DNA of 32,509 nucleotides from Phenylobacterium sp. (GTDB lineage: Bacteria; Pseudomonadota; Alphaproteobacteria; Caulobacterales; Caulobacteraceae). Of this stretch, positions 1 through 10,696 are shown one piece after another. The notes below the pieces were generated by a model. It did no database searches. It worked only from the letters and a program-made list of their open reading frames with translations, and was not told the origin of the DNA. Where the stretch lies: positions 1 to 32,509 of the forward strand of contig JAGNIV010000031.1 of assembly GCA_018001015.1 (NCBI GenBank), read 5' to 3'. A program made the translations under genes and the position numbers. Position 1 is the first letter of the stretch. Each line of letters opens with the position of its first letter.

Positions 1-1
1 C

Positions 2-724
2 TACGACGCCCTGCCCCAGATCAAGGACCATCGATTGCGGGTCTATGCCGCGATGGTCCGCAACCTGGACCGCAATGTGGGCCGCGTGCTGCAGACCCTG
101 AAGGACGAGGGCCTGGACGACAACACCCTGGTGATCTTCACCAGCGACAACGGAGGTGCAGGCTATATCGGCCTGCCGGAGATCAACCGCCCCTATCGCG
201 GCTTCAAGTCGACCTTCTTCCAAGGCGGCATCCGCACACCCTTCTTCATGCGCTGGCCCGGCAAGATCGCGCCCGGGTCCCGCTATGCCAGCCCCGTCAG
301 CCACATCGACATCTTCGCCACCGCCGCTGGCGCGGCGGGCGCAGCGGTTCCCCAGGATCGGGTGATCGATGGTGTCGATCTCGTTCCCTATCTGGCAGGC
401 AAGGCCACGGGCCGCCCGCACCAGACCTTGTTCTGGCGCTCGGGCCAGTACAGCACCGTGCTGGACGGCGACTGGAAGCTGCAGGTGAACGGGGCCCGCG
501 AAAAGGTCTGGCTCTACGACCTGGCGACCGACCCCACCGAGCAGCGCGATCTCTCGAAGGCGAAGCCCGATAAGGTGGCCGCGCTGAAGGCTCTGCTGAA
601 GGCCCAGGACGCCCAGACGAAGAAGCCGATGTGGCCCTCGCTCCTGCAGGGCCCGGTCTTCGTCGACCATCCGAGCGGCCAGCCGCAGAAGCCCGGCGAG
701 GAGTACATCCTCTGGGATAACTGA
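2..724 (+). CDS. Sulfatase, C-terminal part (cut by window edge)
   Basis: The reading frame is open from base 2, so this is the 3' part of a gene that begins outside the window; the TTG at 35 is not a credible start. The visible 240 residues match the C-terminal half of the type I sulfatase (alkaline-phosphatase superfamily) fold. A DRNVGRVLQTL helix leads into TSDNGG, the metal-binding Asp-Asn strand, followed by the typical GGIRTPFFMRWPGKI and HIDIFATAAG segments. Sulfatases hydrolyse sulfate esters and usually act in the periplasm of Gram-negative bacteria. The formylglycine Cys/Ser-x-Pro-x-Arg site and any signal peptide lie upstream of the window, so activity and location cannot be judged. 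The substrate is unknown. The gene ends at TGA and is followed by a hairpin shared with the convergent DUF1330 gene. Confidence 0.9.
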   Translation, partial: YDALPQIKDHRLRVYAAMVRNLDRNVGRVLQTLKDEGLDDNTLVIFTSDNGGAGYIGLPEINRPYRGFKSTFFQGGIRTPFFMRWPGKIAPGSRYASPVSHIDIFATAAGAAGAAVPQDRVIDGVDLVPYLAGKATGRPHQTLFWRSGQYSTVLDGDWKLQVNGAREKVWLYDLATDPTEQRDLSKAKPDKVAALKALLKAQDAQTKKPMWPSLLQGPVFVDHPSGQPQKPGEEYILWDN

Positions 725-737
725 CAAGGTCCGCGAT

Positions 738-772
738 CCACCCTGGGCGGCCGTCAGGCTGGTCCAGGGTGG
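738..772. terminator. Bidirectional hairpin between convergent genes
   Basis: A perfect 9-bp inverted repeat, CCACCCTGG (738-746) and CCAGGGTGG (764-772), lies in the 54-base gap between the sulfatase (plus) and the DUF1330 gene (minus). There is no clear U-tract on either side, so calling it a terminator rests on the stem and its position between convergent 3' ends. Confidence 0.5.
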
Positions 773-778
773 GAGCGG

Positions 779-1189
779 TTAGGCCCGGGCCTTGGTCTTG
801 ATGTTGAGCTGGCCGGCCAGGCCCGCCTTGCGGTGGTGCTCGATGGCCGCCATCTCGGGGCTCAGGGCCATGTCGCGGAAGGCCGCCAGAGATGGGTACT
901 CCACCAGGGCCACCAGGTCCCAGAGATCCTCCACCTCGCCGATCATCAGGCCGGTGACCTCTCCCGAATAGTGCATGGCGCCGCCCAGGGCCTCCACCAG
1001 CTTGGTGACGCCCTCGCCGTAGCGGGCATAGGCCTCGCGGCCGGTGAGTTGGGCGTCGGAGCCGTCGGCGTACTCCGCCCGGTCCTTGAATTTCAGCAGA
1101 TTGACCATGACGAAGGGCCCATCCTCGGGCGCTCCGAAGAATTCCAGGGCCTGCTCCATCGGCGGGATGACGGCGTTCTCGACCTTCAT
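779..1189 (-). CDS. DUF1330-family protein
   Basis: This 136-residue cytoplasmic protein has the DUF1330 pattern: FVMVNLLKFKDRAEY near residues 26-40, a GREAYARYGEG segment, and a central VALVEYPSLAAFRDM strand-helix. The family adopts a dimeric alpha/beta-barrel (ferredoxin-like) fold related to NIPSNAP and EthD-type proteins; its biochemical role is generally not established. It sits only 3 bases after the stop of the haloalkane dehalogenase gene, with AGAGGA as ribosome binding site inside the end of that gene, so the two are almost certainly co-transcribed. A role linked to the dehalogenase (product handling or a small-molecule binding partner) is a guess from context. Confidence 0.8.
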   Translation of the reverse strand: MKVENAVIPPMEQALEFFGAPEDGPFVMVNLLKFKDRAEYADGSDAQLTGREAYARYGEGVTKLVEALGGAMHYSGEVTGLMIGEVEDLWDLVALVEYPSLAAFRDMALSPEMAAIEHHRKAGLAGQLNIKTKARA

Positions 1190-1192
1190 GGC

Positions 1193-2095
1193 TCAGGTCC
1201 TCTCACGGATCATGGTGTCGAGGATTGCCGCGATCTCGTCGGGACAATCCTCCTGCAGGAAATGGCCGCCCTTGGTGGTGACGTGGGGCTGGCCCTTGGC
1301 GCCGGGAATGCGGGTCTGGAAGATGGCGTCGCCGCCGCGGCTAACGGCGTCGCCGTCGCTGAAGGCGGTGATCACGGGCTTGTCGAAGCGTTCCAACACC
1401 TCCCAGGCGGCCTTGTTCTCGACGACCTGGCCATGCTCGGGCGTGACCGGCACCAAGGTCGGGAACTGCCGCGCGCCTTCCTTGTAGGTCTCGTCCGGGA
1501 AGGGCGCGTCATAGGCGGCGACCTCCTCGGGCGTGAGGTCGCGGCCGGTCCCCATGTTGACGATCATGCCGATAGGCATCTCCGGGACCGACTGGCTGAA
1601 CTCCAGCCAGGCCTTGAAGCCGTCAGTCATGCCTGAGCCGGTGGGCAAGCCGGTATTGGCGATCACCAGGCCGGCGAACCGCTCCGGGAAGGCCGCGGCC
1701 AGCCGCAGGCCGATCAGCCCGCCCCAGTCCTGGCAGAAGAGCGTGACGTCGCGCAGGTCCAGCGCGGTGAACCACTGGCTCATCCAATCCACATGGCGGG
1801 CATAGGTATAGTCGGTGCGCAGGGTCGGCTTGTCTGAGCGGCCGAAGCCGATCAGGTCGGGCGCGATCACCCGGTGACCCTTGGCCGCCAGGGCCGCGAT
1901 GATCCTGCGGTACAGATAGGACCAGGACGGCTCGCCGTGCATCAGCAGCACGACGGCGCCGTCGCGGGGACCTTCGTCGACATAGGCCAGGCGCAGGTCC
2001 GTGCCGTCGGCGTCCCTGATCTGCGCGTAGTGGGGCGCGAAGGGCCAGTCGGCCAGGCCGTCGAATCGTTCGTCCGGGGTCCTCAGAACCTGCAT
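1193..2095 (-). CDS. dhmA: Haloalkane dehalogenase (alpha/beta hydrolase)
   Basis: This 300-residue alpha/beta hydrolase matches the DhlA/DhmA type of haloalkane dehalogenase, which cuts carbon-halogen bonds to give alcohol, halide and a proton. The oxyanion region is [11 protein letters not shown] (53-63, Glu as in DhlA-type enzymes rather than the Asn of LinB/DhaA). The nucleophile elbow is CQDWGG with Asp123 and the halide-stabilising Trp124. The acid is probably Asp250 in [11 protein letters not shown] and the base His278 in GGHFLQED. The start chosen is ATG at 2095, preceded by GAGAGG; the longer open frame to 2275 runs through the divergent promoter region and is not credible. No signal peptide is visible, so it is cytoplasmic. 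Physiological substrates in this family are often unknown, and related epoxide hydrolases are the main alternative. Confidence 0.85.
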   Translation of the reverse strand: MQVLRTPDERFDGLADWPFAPHYAQIRDADGTDLRLAYVDEGPRDGAVVLLMHGEPSWSYLYRRIIAALAAKGHRVIAPDLIGFGRSDKPTLRTDYTYARHVDWMSQWFTALDLRDVTLFCQDWGGLIGLRLAAAFPERFAGLVIANTGLPTGSGMTDGFKAWLEFSQSVPEMPIGMIVNMGTGRDLTPEEVAAYDAPFPDETYKEGARQFPTLVPVTPEHGQVVENKAAWEVLERFDKPVITAFSDGDAVSRGGDAIFQTRIPGAKGQPHVTTKGGHFLQEDCPDEIAAILDTMIRERT

Positions 2096-2139
2096 GCCAT
2101 CCCTCTCGCCAGTTCTCTCTGGCTCTCGATCAAAACTAG

Positions 2140-2156
2140 TGGCAATATGCGTGCCA
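2140..2156. promoter_or_regulatory. Perfect dyad TGGCA-N7-TGCCA in divergent promoter region
   Basis: The 97-base gap between the divergent dehalogenase and metallo-hydrolase genes holds TGGCA (2140-2144), an A/T-rich spacer of 7 bases, then TGCCA (2152-2156). Its symmetry and its place between two outward-facing genes fit an operator serving both. The regulator is not identified; the TetR gene at 4383 is a nearby candidate. Confidence 0.4.
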
Positions 2157-2192
2157 ATATATTCCCGGGTCAAGCCGGGCGGGAGGACGAAG

Positions 2193-3287
2193 ATGTCGAA
2201 GCGGTGGATGGCGGCCCTGATCCTGGTGGGCCTGGTCACGGTGGCCCTGGCGGGCGGGTGGCTGATGCGGGGCAAGCTGGCGACGGCGGCGATGGAGAAG
2301 ATCTACCTCCAGGCCATGGCGCGCGATCCCTATGCCGGCCTGCCGGACGGGCTGCATGTGGGTCTCTGCGGATCCGGGTCGCCCATGCCCGACCCCACCC
2401 GCGCGGGTCCCTGCACGGCGGTGCTGGCCGGCAAGAAGCTGTTCGTCATCGACGCCGGCGCGGGCAGCACCAAGAACCTGTCCCTGATGAACCTGCCGCC
2501 GGCCCGGGTGAACGCGGTCTTCCTGACCCACTTCCACTCCGACCACATCGACGGCCTGGGGGAGCTGATGCTGCAGCGCTGGGCCAGCGGGCCCAACACC
2601 AGCCCGCTGCCGATCTATGGCCCCACAGGGGTGGACCAGGTGGTGGCAGGGTTCCAGTCGGCTTATGTCCTCGACAGCGGCTACCGCGTCGCCCACCACG
2701 GGCCGACCGTGGTGCCGCCCTCCGGCTTCGGCGGCGCGGCCCATCCCTTCGAGGCCCAGCCCAACCTGCCCAACGTGACGGTCATCGACGAGCCGGACCT
2801 GAAGGTCATCGCCTTCCCGGTGCACCACAATCCGGTGGAGCCGGCCGTCGGGTATCTGTTCATCTACAAGGACCGCCGCGTGGTGATCAGCGGCGACACC
2901 GCCGCCTCACCGCGCCTGGAGGCGGCCTCCAAGGGGGCCGACCTGCTGGTGCATGAGGGGCTGTCGCCAGAGCTGGTGGGCCTGCAACGCAAGGCCGCCC
3001 TGGCCGACGGACGCGCCAACCTGGCGGCCATCTTCCATGACATTCTCAGCTACCATACCACCCCGGAACAGGCCGCCGGCATCGCCCAGCGGGCCGGGGT
3101 GAAGTCCCTGCTGTTCACCCACGTCATCCCGCCCCTGCCGGCCCGGGCGCTGGAGGGGCCGTTCCTCGGCAACGCGCGGGACATCTTCAAGGGCGAGATC
3201 CGCGTCGGCCATGACGGCGACCTGGTGAGCTTGCCCGCCGGCTCCAAGGACATCACCCATTCCAACCGGCTCATGACCTTCCGCTGA
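2193..3287 (+). CDS. Exported or anchored metallo-beta-lactamase-fold hydrolase
   Basis: This 364-residue protein starts at ATG 2193, six bases after GGGAGGA; the longer frame from 2094 overlaps the divergent dehalogenase start. Residues 5-25 form a hydrophobic signal or membrane anchor, so the enzyme is probably periplasmic or membrane-tethered. The metallo-beta-lactamase fold is shown by THFHSDH (His113, His115, Asp117, His118), His211/212 in FPVHHNP, Asp235 in ISGDTA, and His310 in FTHVIPP. The spacing resembles RNase Z/arylsulfatase-like members rather than true beta-lactamases. The HTTPEQA segment at 288-294 is also typical of that branch. A hydrolytic role on an ester or phosphoester is likely, but the substrate cannot be read from sequence. 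The GST-like gene follows 11 bases later. Confidence 0.85.
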   Translation: MSKRWMAALILVGLVTVALAGGWLMRGKLATAAMEKIYLQAMARDPYAGLPDGLHVGLCGSGSPMPDPTRAGPCTAVLAGKKLFVIDAGAGSTKNLSLMNLPPARVNAVFLTHFHSDHIDGLGELMLQRWASGPNTSPLPIYGPTGVDQVVAGFQSAYVLDSGYRVAHHGPTVVPPSGFGGAAHPFEAQPNLPNVTVIDEPDLKVIAFPVHHNPVEPAVGYLFIYKDRRVVISGDTAASPRLEAASKGADLLVHEGLSPELVGLQRKAALADGRANLAAIFHDILSYHTTPEQAAGIAQRAGVKSLLFTHVIPPLPARALEGPFLGNARDIFKGEIRVGHDGDLVSLPAGSKDITHSNRLMTFR

Positions 3288-3298
3288 GGATGACCCCC

Positions 3299-4321
3299 AT
3301 GTCCGATCCCATCGCCCTCTCCGGCGCGCCCGGTTCGCCCTACACCCGCAAGATGCTGGCGGTGCTGCGCTACCGGCGCATTCCTTACCGCTTCCTGCCG
3401 CCCAGCGGGCCGGCCCTGGACGGTCTGCCCGCGCCGAAGGTCGCTTTGCTGCCGACCTTCTATCTGCCCGATGAAGCTGGAGAGCTGCAGGCGGTCACCG
3501 ATTCCACCCCGATCATCCGGCGGCTGGAGCGGGAGCACGCCGGCCGCAGCCTGATCCCCACCGACCCGGCGCTCGCCTTCCTCAACGAGCTGATCGAGGA
3601 CTATGCGGACGAGTGGCTGACTAAGGCCATGTTCCATTACCGCTGGGCCTATGAGGCCGATATCGCCAAGGCCGCCGCCATCCTGCCCTGCTGGCGCGGC
3701 TTCTGCGTGCCCGACGAAGAACTGGTCGCCCGCGGGGCGATGTTCGCCGAGCGCCAGATCGGCCGCCTGCGCTATGTCGGCTCCAACCCCACCACCGGAC
3801 CGGTGATCGAGGCGGCCTATGTCCGCTTCCTCGAGGCCTTCGACGCCCACCTGACCCGCCAGCCTTACCTGCTGGGCCAGCGCCCGTCCTCCGCCGACTT
3901 CGCGGTCTTCGGCCAGCTCACCCAGCTCGCGGAGTTCGACCCGACGCCGATGGCGCTGACCCTGAAGACCGCGCCGCGCGTCACCGCCTGGGTCGGGATG
4001 ATGGAGGACCAGTCGGGGGTCGAGCCCGCGCAGGATGGCTGGAACGACATCGCCGACCTCCCGCAAACCCTGACCGCCCTGCTGACGGAGATCGGTCGGG
4101 TCTATCCGCCGGTCATGCTGGCCAACGCCCGCGCGGTGATGGCTGGCGGCCCGGAGGTCGAGGCGGTGGTGGACGGTCATGCCTGGACCCAGCAGCCCTT
4201 CCCCTATCAGGCCAAGTGCCTGCAATGGCTGCGACAGTCGCGAGTTGACCTTGAGGCAGGCGCCCGCGAACGGGTCGATTCCGTGCTTGCGACGACGGGA
4301 TGCATGGCGCTCTTCGCCTGA
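3299..4321 (+). CDS. Glutathione S-transferase-like protein
   Basis: The N-terminus carries a thioredoxin-like GST domain: SGAPGSPYTRKMLAVLRYRRIPY, then LPTFYLPDE with the cis-Pro strand, and the DSTPIIRRLE glutathione-binding turn. A long helical C-terminal part contains the GST-C signature QPYLLGQRPSSADFAVFGQL. At 340 residues it is longer than a typical 200-230-residue GST, with an extra C-terminal helical extension found in a set of proteobacterial GST-like proteins. ATG 3299 is preferred because TGAGGA, overlapping the stop of the preceding gene, sits 8 bases upstream; ATG 3290 (three residues longer) is possible. Tight spacing to the metallo-hydrolase gene implies one transcript. Glutathione conjugation or dehalogenation is plausible but unproven. 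Confidence 0.8.
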   Translation: MSDPIALSGAPGSPYTRKMLAVLRYRRIPYRFLPPSGPALDGLPAPKVALLPTFYLPDEAGELQAVTDSTPIIRRLEREHAGRSLIPTDPALAFLNELIEDYADEWLTKAMFHYRWAYEADIAKAAAILPCWRGFCVPDEELVARGAMFAERQIGRLRYVGSNPTTGPVIEAAYVRFLEAFDAHLTRQPYLLGQRPSSADFAVFGQLTQLAEFDPTPMALTLKTAPRVTAWVGMMEDQSGVEPAQDGWNDIADLPQTLTALLTEIGRVYPPVMLANARAVMAGGPEVEAVVDGHAWTQQPFPYQAKCLQWLRQSRVDLEAGARERVDSVLATTGCMALFA

Positions 4322-4382
4322 GCACTGGCGTGAGGGCGCGAGCGGCCTTAATCACCGGTTAGGGCTGGATGAGTGAGATCGC

Positions 4383-4979
4383 GTGGCGGACCTGGCGGAC
4401 CTGAAGACTGACGCGCCAAGTGGCTCGTCCGACGGCCGGCGCAAGCGTGGCGAAGACAACCGCGCCCGCATCGTCGCGGCCATGCTGGAGATCGTACAGT
4501 CGGGGGAGGTGGCTCCCAGCGCCGAGCAGGTGGCCGCCCGCGCCGATGTCGGCCTGCGCACGGTCTTCCGCCACTTCAGCGACATGGACAGCCTCTACCG
4601 CGAGATGTCCGAAGCCATCGAGATCGAGGTCAAGGCGGTAGCTGACCAGCCCTTCAAGGCGCCGGACTGGCGTGGGCGGGTCTTGGAGTTGGTGGGCCGA
4701 CGCGGCGTCGCCTTCGAGAAGATCGGGCCGTTCCGCAAGGCGTCGGACGCCTTCCGGCACCGATCACGATTTCTCGGCGACGACGCCGACCGCCTATCCC
4801 AGAGGCTGCGGGAAATCCTGGAGCGGGTCGTGGCCGACGCCGTCGATCGTCAGACCCTAGAGGCCCTCGACCTGCTGCTGAGCTTCGAAGCCTGGTCCCG
4901 GCTGCGCGAGGAGCAGGGTCTCTCGGTCGACCAGACCCAGGCCGTGCTCGAGACCGCCGCCCGGCGCCTCATCGCGTAG
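4383..4979 (+). CDS. TetR/AcrR-family transcriptional regulator
   Basis: This 198-residue protein has an N-terminal TetR helix-turn-helix at about residues 22-70 (RARIVAAMLEI followed by SAEQVAARADVGLRTVFRHFSDMDSLY). A helical C-terminal ligand-binding and dimerisation domain without recognisable specificity follows. The start is GTG 4383; an upstream ATG at 4369 is out of frame. Such proteins usually repress their neighbours until a small hydrophobic ligand binds. Here it lies 61 bases after the GST-like gene and upstream of the acylase gene, so the dehalogenase/hydrolase/GST genes or the acylase are the natural target candidates (inference). Confidence 0.85.
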   Translation: MADLADLKTDAPSGSSDGRRKRGEDNRARIVAAMLEIVQSGEVAPSAEQVAARADVGLRTVFRHFSDMDSLYREMSEAIEIEVKAVADQPFKAPDWRGRVLELVGRRGVAFEKIGPFRKASDAFRHRSRFLGDDADRLSQRLREILERVVADAVDRQTLEALDLLLSFEAWSRLREEQGLSVDQTQAVLETAARRLIA

Positions 4980-5053
4980 CGCCGGATCGGACGGGCGGGG
5001 AATTCCGCTTGGCCGACGTTGCCGTGGCGCGGGCCAGACCCTAGCGTCGCGGC

Positions 5054-7225
5054 ATGCACATGCTCCCACGCGCCGTCGCCCTGATCGCCCTGATCGCTTT
5101 CGGCTCGCCCGCCGCCGCGACCGAGAGCGCCAGGTGGGAGAGTCAGGCGGCGCGGATCCGCATTGTCCGCGACGACTGGGGCATCGCCCACGTGCGCGGC
5201 AAGACCGACGCTGATGCCGTGTTCGGTATGGTCTATGCCCAGGCCGAGGACGACTTCAACCGGGTCGAGACCAACTACCTCAACGCCCTGGGCAGGCTGG
5301 CCGAGGCCGAGGGCGAGAAGGCGGTCTGGCAGGACCTGCGGATGAAGCTGTTCATCGACCCCGCCGAACTCAAGGCGCAGTACGCGGAAAGCCCGGCCTG
5401 GCTGCGGACCCTGATGACCGCCTGGGCCGACGGCCTGAACTACTACCTGGCCACCCACCCCAAGGTGACGCCGCGGGTGATCACCCACTTCGAGCCCTGG
5501 ATGGCGCTAGCCTTCACCGAAGGTAGCATCGGCGGCGATATCGAGAGCATATCCCTCACCCAGCTTGAGGCCTTCTATGGCGGCCGCCAGACCTCGACGG
5601 CGCAGGAGCAGGTGGCGCTGGCCCGGTTCAAGGAGCCCTCGGGTTCGAACGGCTTCGCCATCGCGCCGGCCAACACCACGGCGGGTCACGCCCTCTTGCT
5701 GATCAACCCGCACACCAGCTTCTTCTTCCGCTCCGAGCAGCAAGTGACCAGCGACGAGGGGCTGAATGTCTATGGGGCGGCGACCTGGGGGCAGTTCTTC
5801 ATCTACCAGGGCTTCAACGCCACGGCCGGCTGGATGCACACCTCCAGCGGGGTCGACGTCATCGATGAATTCGCCGAGACCATGTCCGGAGACAGGCTCA
5901 CCTATCGCTACGGGACCGAGGACCGCCCGGTCACCACCAAGCTCATCACCGTCCCCTATCGCGCCGCCGATGGCTCGATGAAGAGCAGGACCTTCACGGT
6001 CTATCGCACCCACCACGGCCCCATCGTCCGCGAGGCCGACGGCAAGTGGATCAGCGTCGCCCTGATGCACCGGCCCATCGCCGCGCTCAGCCAGTCGTTC
6101 CTGCGCACCAAGGCGACCGACTACGCCAGCTACATGCGGGTCATGGCCCTGCAGGCCAACTCTTCGAACAACACCCTGTTCGCCGACGCCAAGGGCGAGG
6201 TTGCCTATCTGCATCCGCAGTTCATTCCCCGGCGCGACGACCGGTTCGACTATCGCGCGCCGGTGGACGGCGCCGACCCGGCCACCGACTGGAAGGGGCT
6301 GCACGCGCTGGACGAGGCGCCGCGCCTGCTGAATCCGCCGAACGGCTGGATCACCAACACCAACAACTGGCCCTACTCAGCAGCCGGCGCCTTCAGCCCC
6401 AAACGGGCGGACTTCCCCCGCTACATGGATTCAGCCGGCGAGAACCCGCGCGGGATCCACGCCATCGCGGTGTTGGAGGACCGCAAGGACTTCACCCTGC
6501 CGGGCCTGATCTCGGCGGCCTACGACCCGCACCTGACGGCCTTCGACAAGCTGATCCCGCCTCTGCTGGCGGCCTACGACGCGACACCGGCCACCAACCC
6601 CTTGAAGGCCAGGCTCGCCGACCAGATCGCCCTGCTGCGGAGCTGGGACCGACGGTCGTCGGCGGAGTCGCCCGCCACCTCCCTGGCGGTGTTCTGGGGC
6701 GAGCAGCTTTGGAGCGAGGTGGCGGTTGCCGCCCGTGCCGCGCGGCGGCCGGTCTATGACGACATGGTCAGCCAAACGACCGCCGAGCAGAAGCTTGCCG
6801 CCCTGTCGGCGGCCTCGGACCGGCTGGCGGCGGACTTCGGGACCTGGAAGACGCCCTGGGGCGAGATCAACCGCTTTCAGCGGCTGACCGGTGACCTGGT
6901 GCAGCCCTTCACCGACGCGGGTCCCAGCCTTCCCGTGCCCTTCGCCTCGGCCCAATGGGGCTCGCTGGCCTCCTTCGGGGCGGGCCGCAAGCCGGGGACC
7001 AAGCGATACTACGGGACCAGCGGCAACAGCTTCGTGGCGGTGGTGGAGTTCGGCGACAAGGTCCGCGCTCGGGCGGTGACGGCGGGCGGGGAGAGCGGCG
7101 ATCCGGCCTCCAGGCACTTCAACGACCAGGCGGCCCGCTACGCCGCGGGCGACCTGCGGGAGGTCTACTTCTATCCCGAGCAGCTGGCCGGCCACACGGA
7201 GCGCACCTATCGGCCGGGGCGTTGA
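5054..7225 (+). CDS. Penicillin/AHL acylase-family Ntn-hydrolase
   Basis: This 723-residue precursor has an N-terminal signal peptide (about residues 1-22, ending SPAAA), so it should act in the periplasm. The family is made as one chain that cleaves itself into alpha and beta subunits, and the new N-terminal Ser of the beta chain is nucleophile. Here the site is KEPSG/SNGFAIAP, with Ser198 predicted catalytic. The motif DDWGIAHVRG near residue 40 and YAQAEDDF at 61-68 are typical of the alpha chain. The beta chain has INPHTSFFF and NTNNWPYS, the latter carrying the conserved oxyanion Asn. Family members remove acyl chains from penicillins, N-acyl-homoserine lactones or lipopeptides; which one applies is not decidable here. 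Quorum-signal or antibiotic deacylation fits the surrounding hydrolases. The ribosome binding site is weak; ATG 5060 is an alternative start. Confidence 0.87.
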   Translation: MHMLPRAVALIALIAFGSPAAATESARWESQAARIRIVRDDWGIAHVRGKTDADAVFGMVYAQAEDDFNRVETNYLNALGRLAEAEGEKAVWQDLRMKLFIDPAELKAQYAESPAWLRTLMTAWADGLNYYLATHPKVTPRVITHFEPWMALAFTEGSIGGDIESISLTQLEAFYGGRQTSTAQEQVALARFKEPSGSNGFAIAPANTTAGHALLLINPHTSFFFRSEQQVTSDEGLNVYGAATWGQFFIYQGFNATAGWMHTSSGVDVIDEFAETMSGDRLTYRYGTEDRPVTTKLITVPYRAADGSMKSRTFTVYRTHHGPIVREADGKWISVALMHRPIAALSQSFLRTKATDYASYMRVMALQANSSNNTLFADAKGEVAYLHPQFIPRRDDRFDYRAPVDGADPATDWKGLHALDEAPRLLNPPNGWITNTNNWPYSAAGAFSPKRADFPRYMDSAGENPRGIHAIAVLEDRKDFTLPGLISAAYDPHLTAFDKLIPPLLAAYDATPATNPLKARLADQIALLRSWDRRSSAESPATSLAVFWGEQLWSEVAVAARAARRPVYDDMVSQTTAEQKLAALSAASDRLAADFGTWKTPWGEINRFQRLTGDLVQPFTDAGPSLPVPFASAQWGSLASFGAGRKPGTKRYYGTSGNSFVAVVEFGDKVRARAVTAGGESGDPASRHFNDQAARYAAGDLREVYFYPEQLAGHTERTYRPGR

Positions 7226-7269
7226 GGTTTGGGCGGCGCATGAAGTGGTTCTGCGGGTTGTCAGGGCGT

Positions 7270-7283
7270 TGACACCGGTGTCA
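7270..7283. promoter_or_regulatory. Perfect 14-bp palindrome upstream of ppc
   Basis: TGACACCGGTGTCA is a perfect palindrome ending 23 bases before the ppc start. Its form (TGACA half-sites around a central C/G pair) resembles operators of LacI/GalR-family sugar regulators. Lying this close to the start codon, it would fit repression at the promoter or early transcript. The regulator is not in the window. Confidence 0.45.
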
Positions 7284-7306
7284 TAAGCGTTTGTCGAGAG
7301 GTCGCC

Positions 7307-9991
<2,685 letters not shown>

Positions 9992-10032
9992 AGGCCTCGC
10001 GCCTGCGAGTCGCGCGGCGCGCAACGCCAAGG

Positions 10033-10168
10033 CGTCATCCCGGCCAAGGCCCGTGAGGGCCGCAGAGCCGGGACCCAGAGGCGACCGCACCGCACCGGCC
10101 CCTGGGTGACTGCTTCGCGCCGCCGCTTCGCGGTCCCGGGTCTCCGCTGCGCTGTGCCCGGGAAGACG
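10033..10168. repeat. REP-like dispersed palindrome
   Basis: This imperfect nested palindrome in the 198-base gap after ppc begins CGTCATCCCGGCC and ends with GCCCGGGAAGACG, with GGACCCAG/CCTGGGT-type inner arms. It belongs to the same family as the elements at 15438-15534 and 17573-17610. It may end transcription of ppc and of the convergent receiver-like gene. No gene is seen in the gap. Confidence 0.6.
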
Positions 10169-10189
10169 GTGTAGGTTGCGGCCCGCCGA

Positions 10190-10570
10190 TCAGAGGCAGA
10201 CGGCGTCGATCTCGTCGGCTCGCCCCAGGACGCGGCGCAGACCCTCGATCTGCCGGGGGTTGGCCGACCAGGCGAGGTCGCTGGCGCCCTTGTCGCGCTC
10301 CGACACGGCGTCGTCCAGAATCCAGGACCGGATGCCCCAGTCGCGCTCCAGGGCCTGGGCCAACTCCACCGCGCCGCGCCGGCCGGTGGGCGGGTTGGCG
10401 ATCACCGCCAAGGTGGGCTGAGCGTGGGTGGCGACCGCCAGGGCCATCCGAGCACTGTCGACCGGACCAACAGCATCCACACCATTCCGGAACAGCGCTT
10501 CCAGCAATTCGTCCGCGAGTTTTGAGTCGTTACAAACAACCAGAACAGTTTCGGAAGTCATGTCTTGCAT
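10190..10570 (-). CDS. Degenerate receiver-like (CheY-fold) protein
   Basis: This 126-residue protein has the alternating strand-helix pattern of a response-regulator receiver domain: VLVVCND (strand 1), ADELLEALFRNGVDAVGPVDSARMAL, then TLAVIANPPTG (strand 3). The usual acidic pair is reduced to Asn14-Asp15, and the phosphorylation Asp is replaced by Asn59. Normal Asp phosphorylation is therefore unlikely. Such stand-alone pseudo-receivers are common in Caulobacterales and may act through protein binding alone. The start is ATG 10570, with TTGGGG just upstream; ATG 10561 and an upstream TTG at 10606 are alternatives. No output domain is present. The function and partner are unknown, and the assignment rests on fold pattern rather than clear identity. 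Confidence 0.6.
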   Translation of the reverse strand: MQDMTSETVLVVCNDSKLADELLEALFRNGVDAVGPVDSARMALAVATHAQPTLAVIANPPTGRRGAVELAQALERDWGIRSWILDDAVSERDKGASDLAWSANPRQIEGLRRVLGRADEIDAVCL

Positions 10571-10696
10571 ATTGGCCCCAACTCTTTCACGCGACGAGGG
10601 GGACAATATAGCGAGAACGTCCAGCGAGGCGCCCTACCTATCTTGACAATTGCGTGATGGTCGCAAGTTGCTGATATGGAACACGTTTGGAAGGAC

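Noticed and set aside
7269-7275. TTGACA as a ppc -35 element
   Set aside because: No -10 at 16-18 bases; the hexamer is explained by the palindrome.
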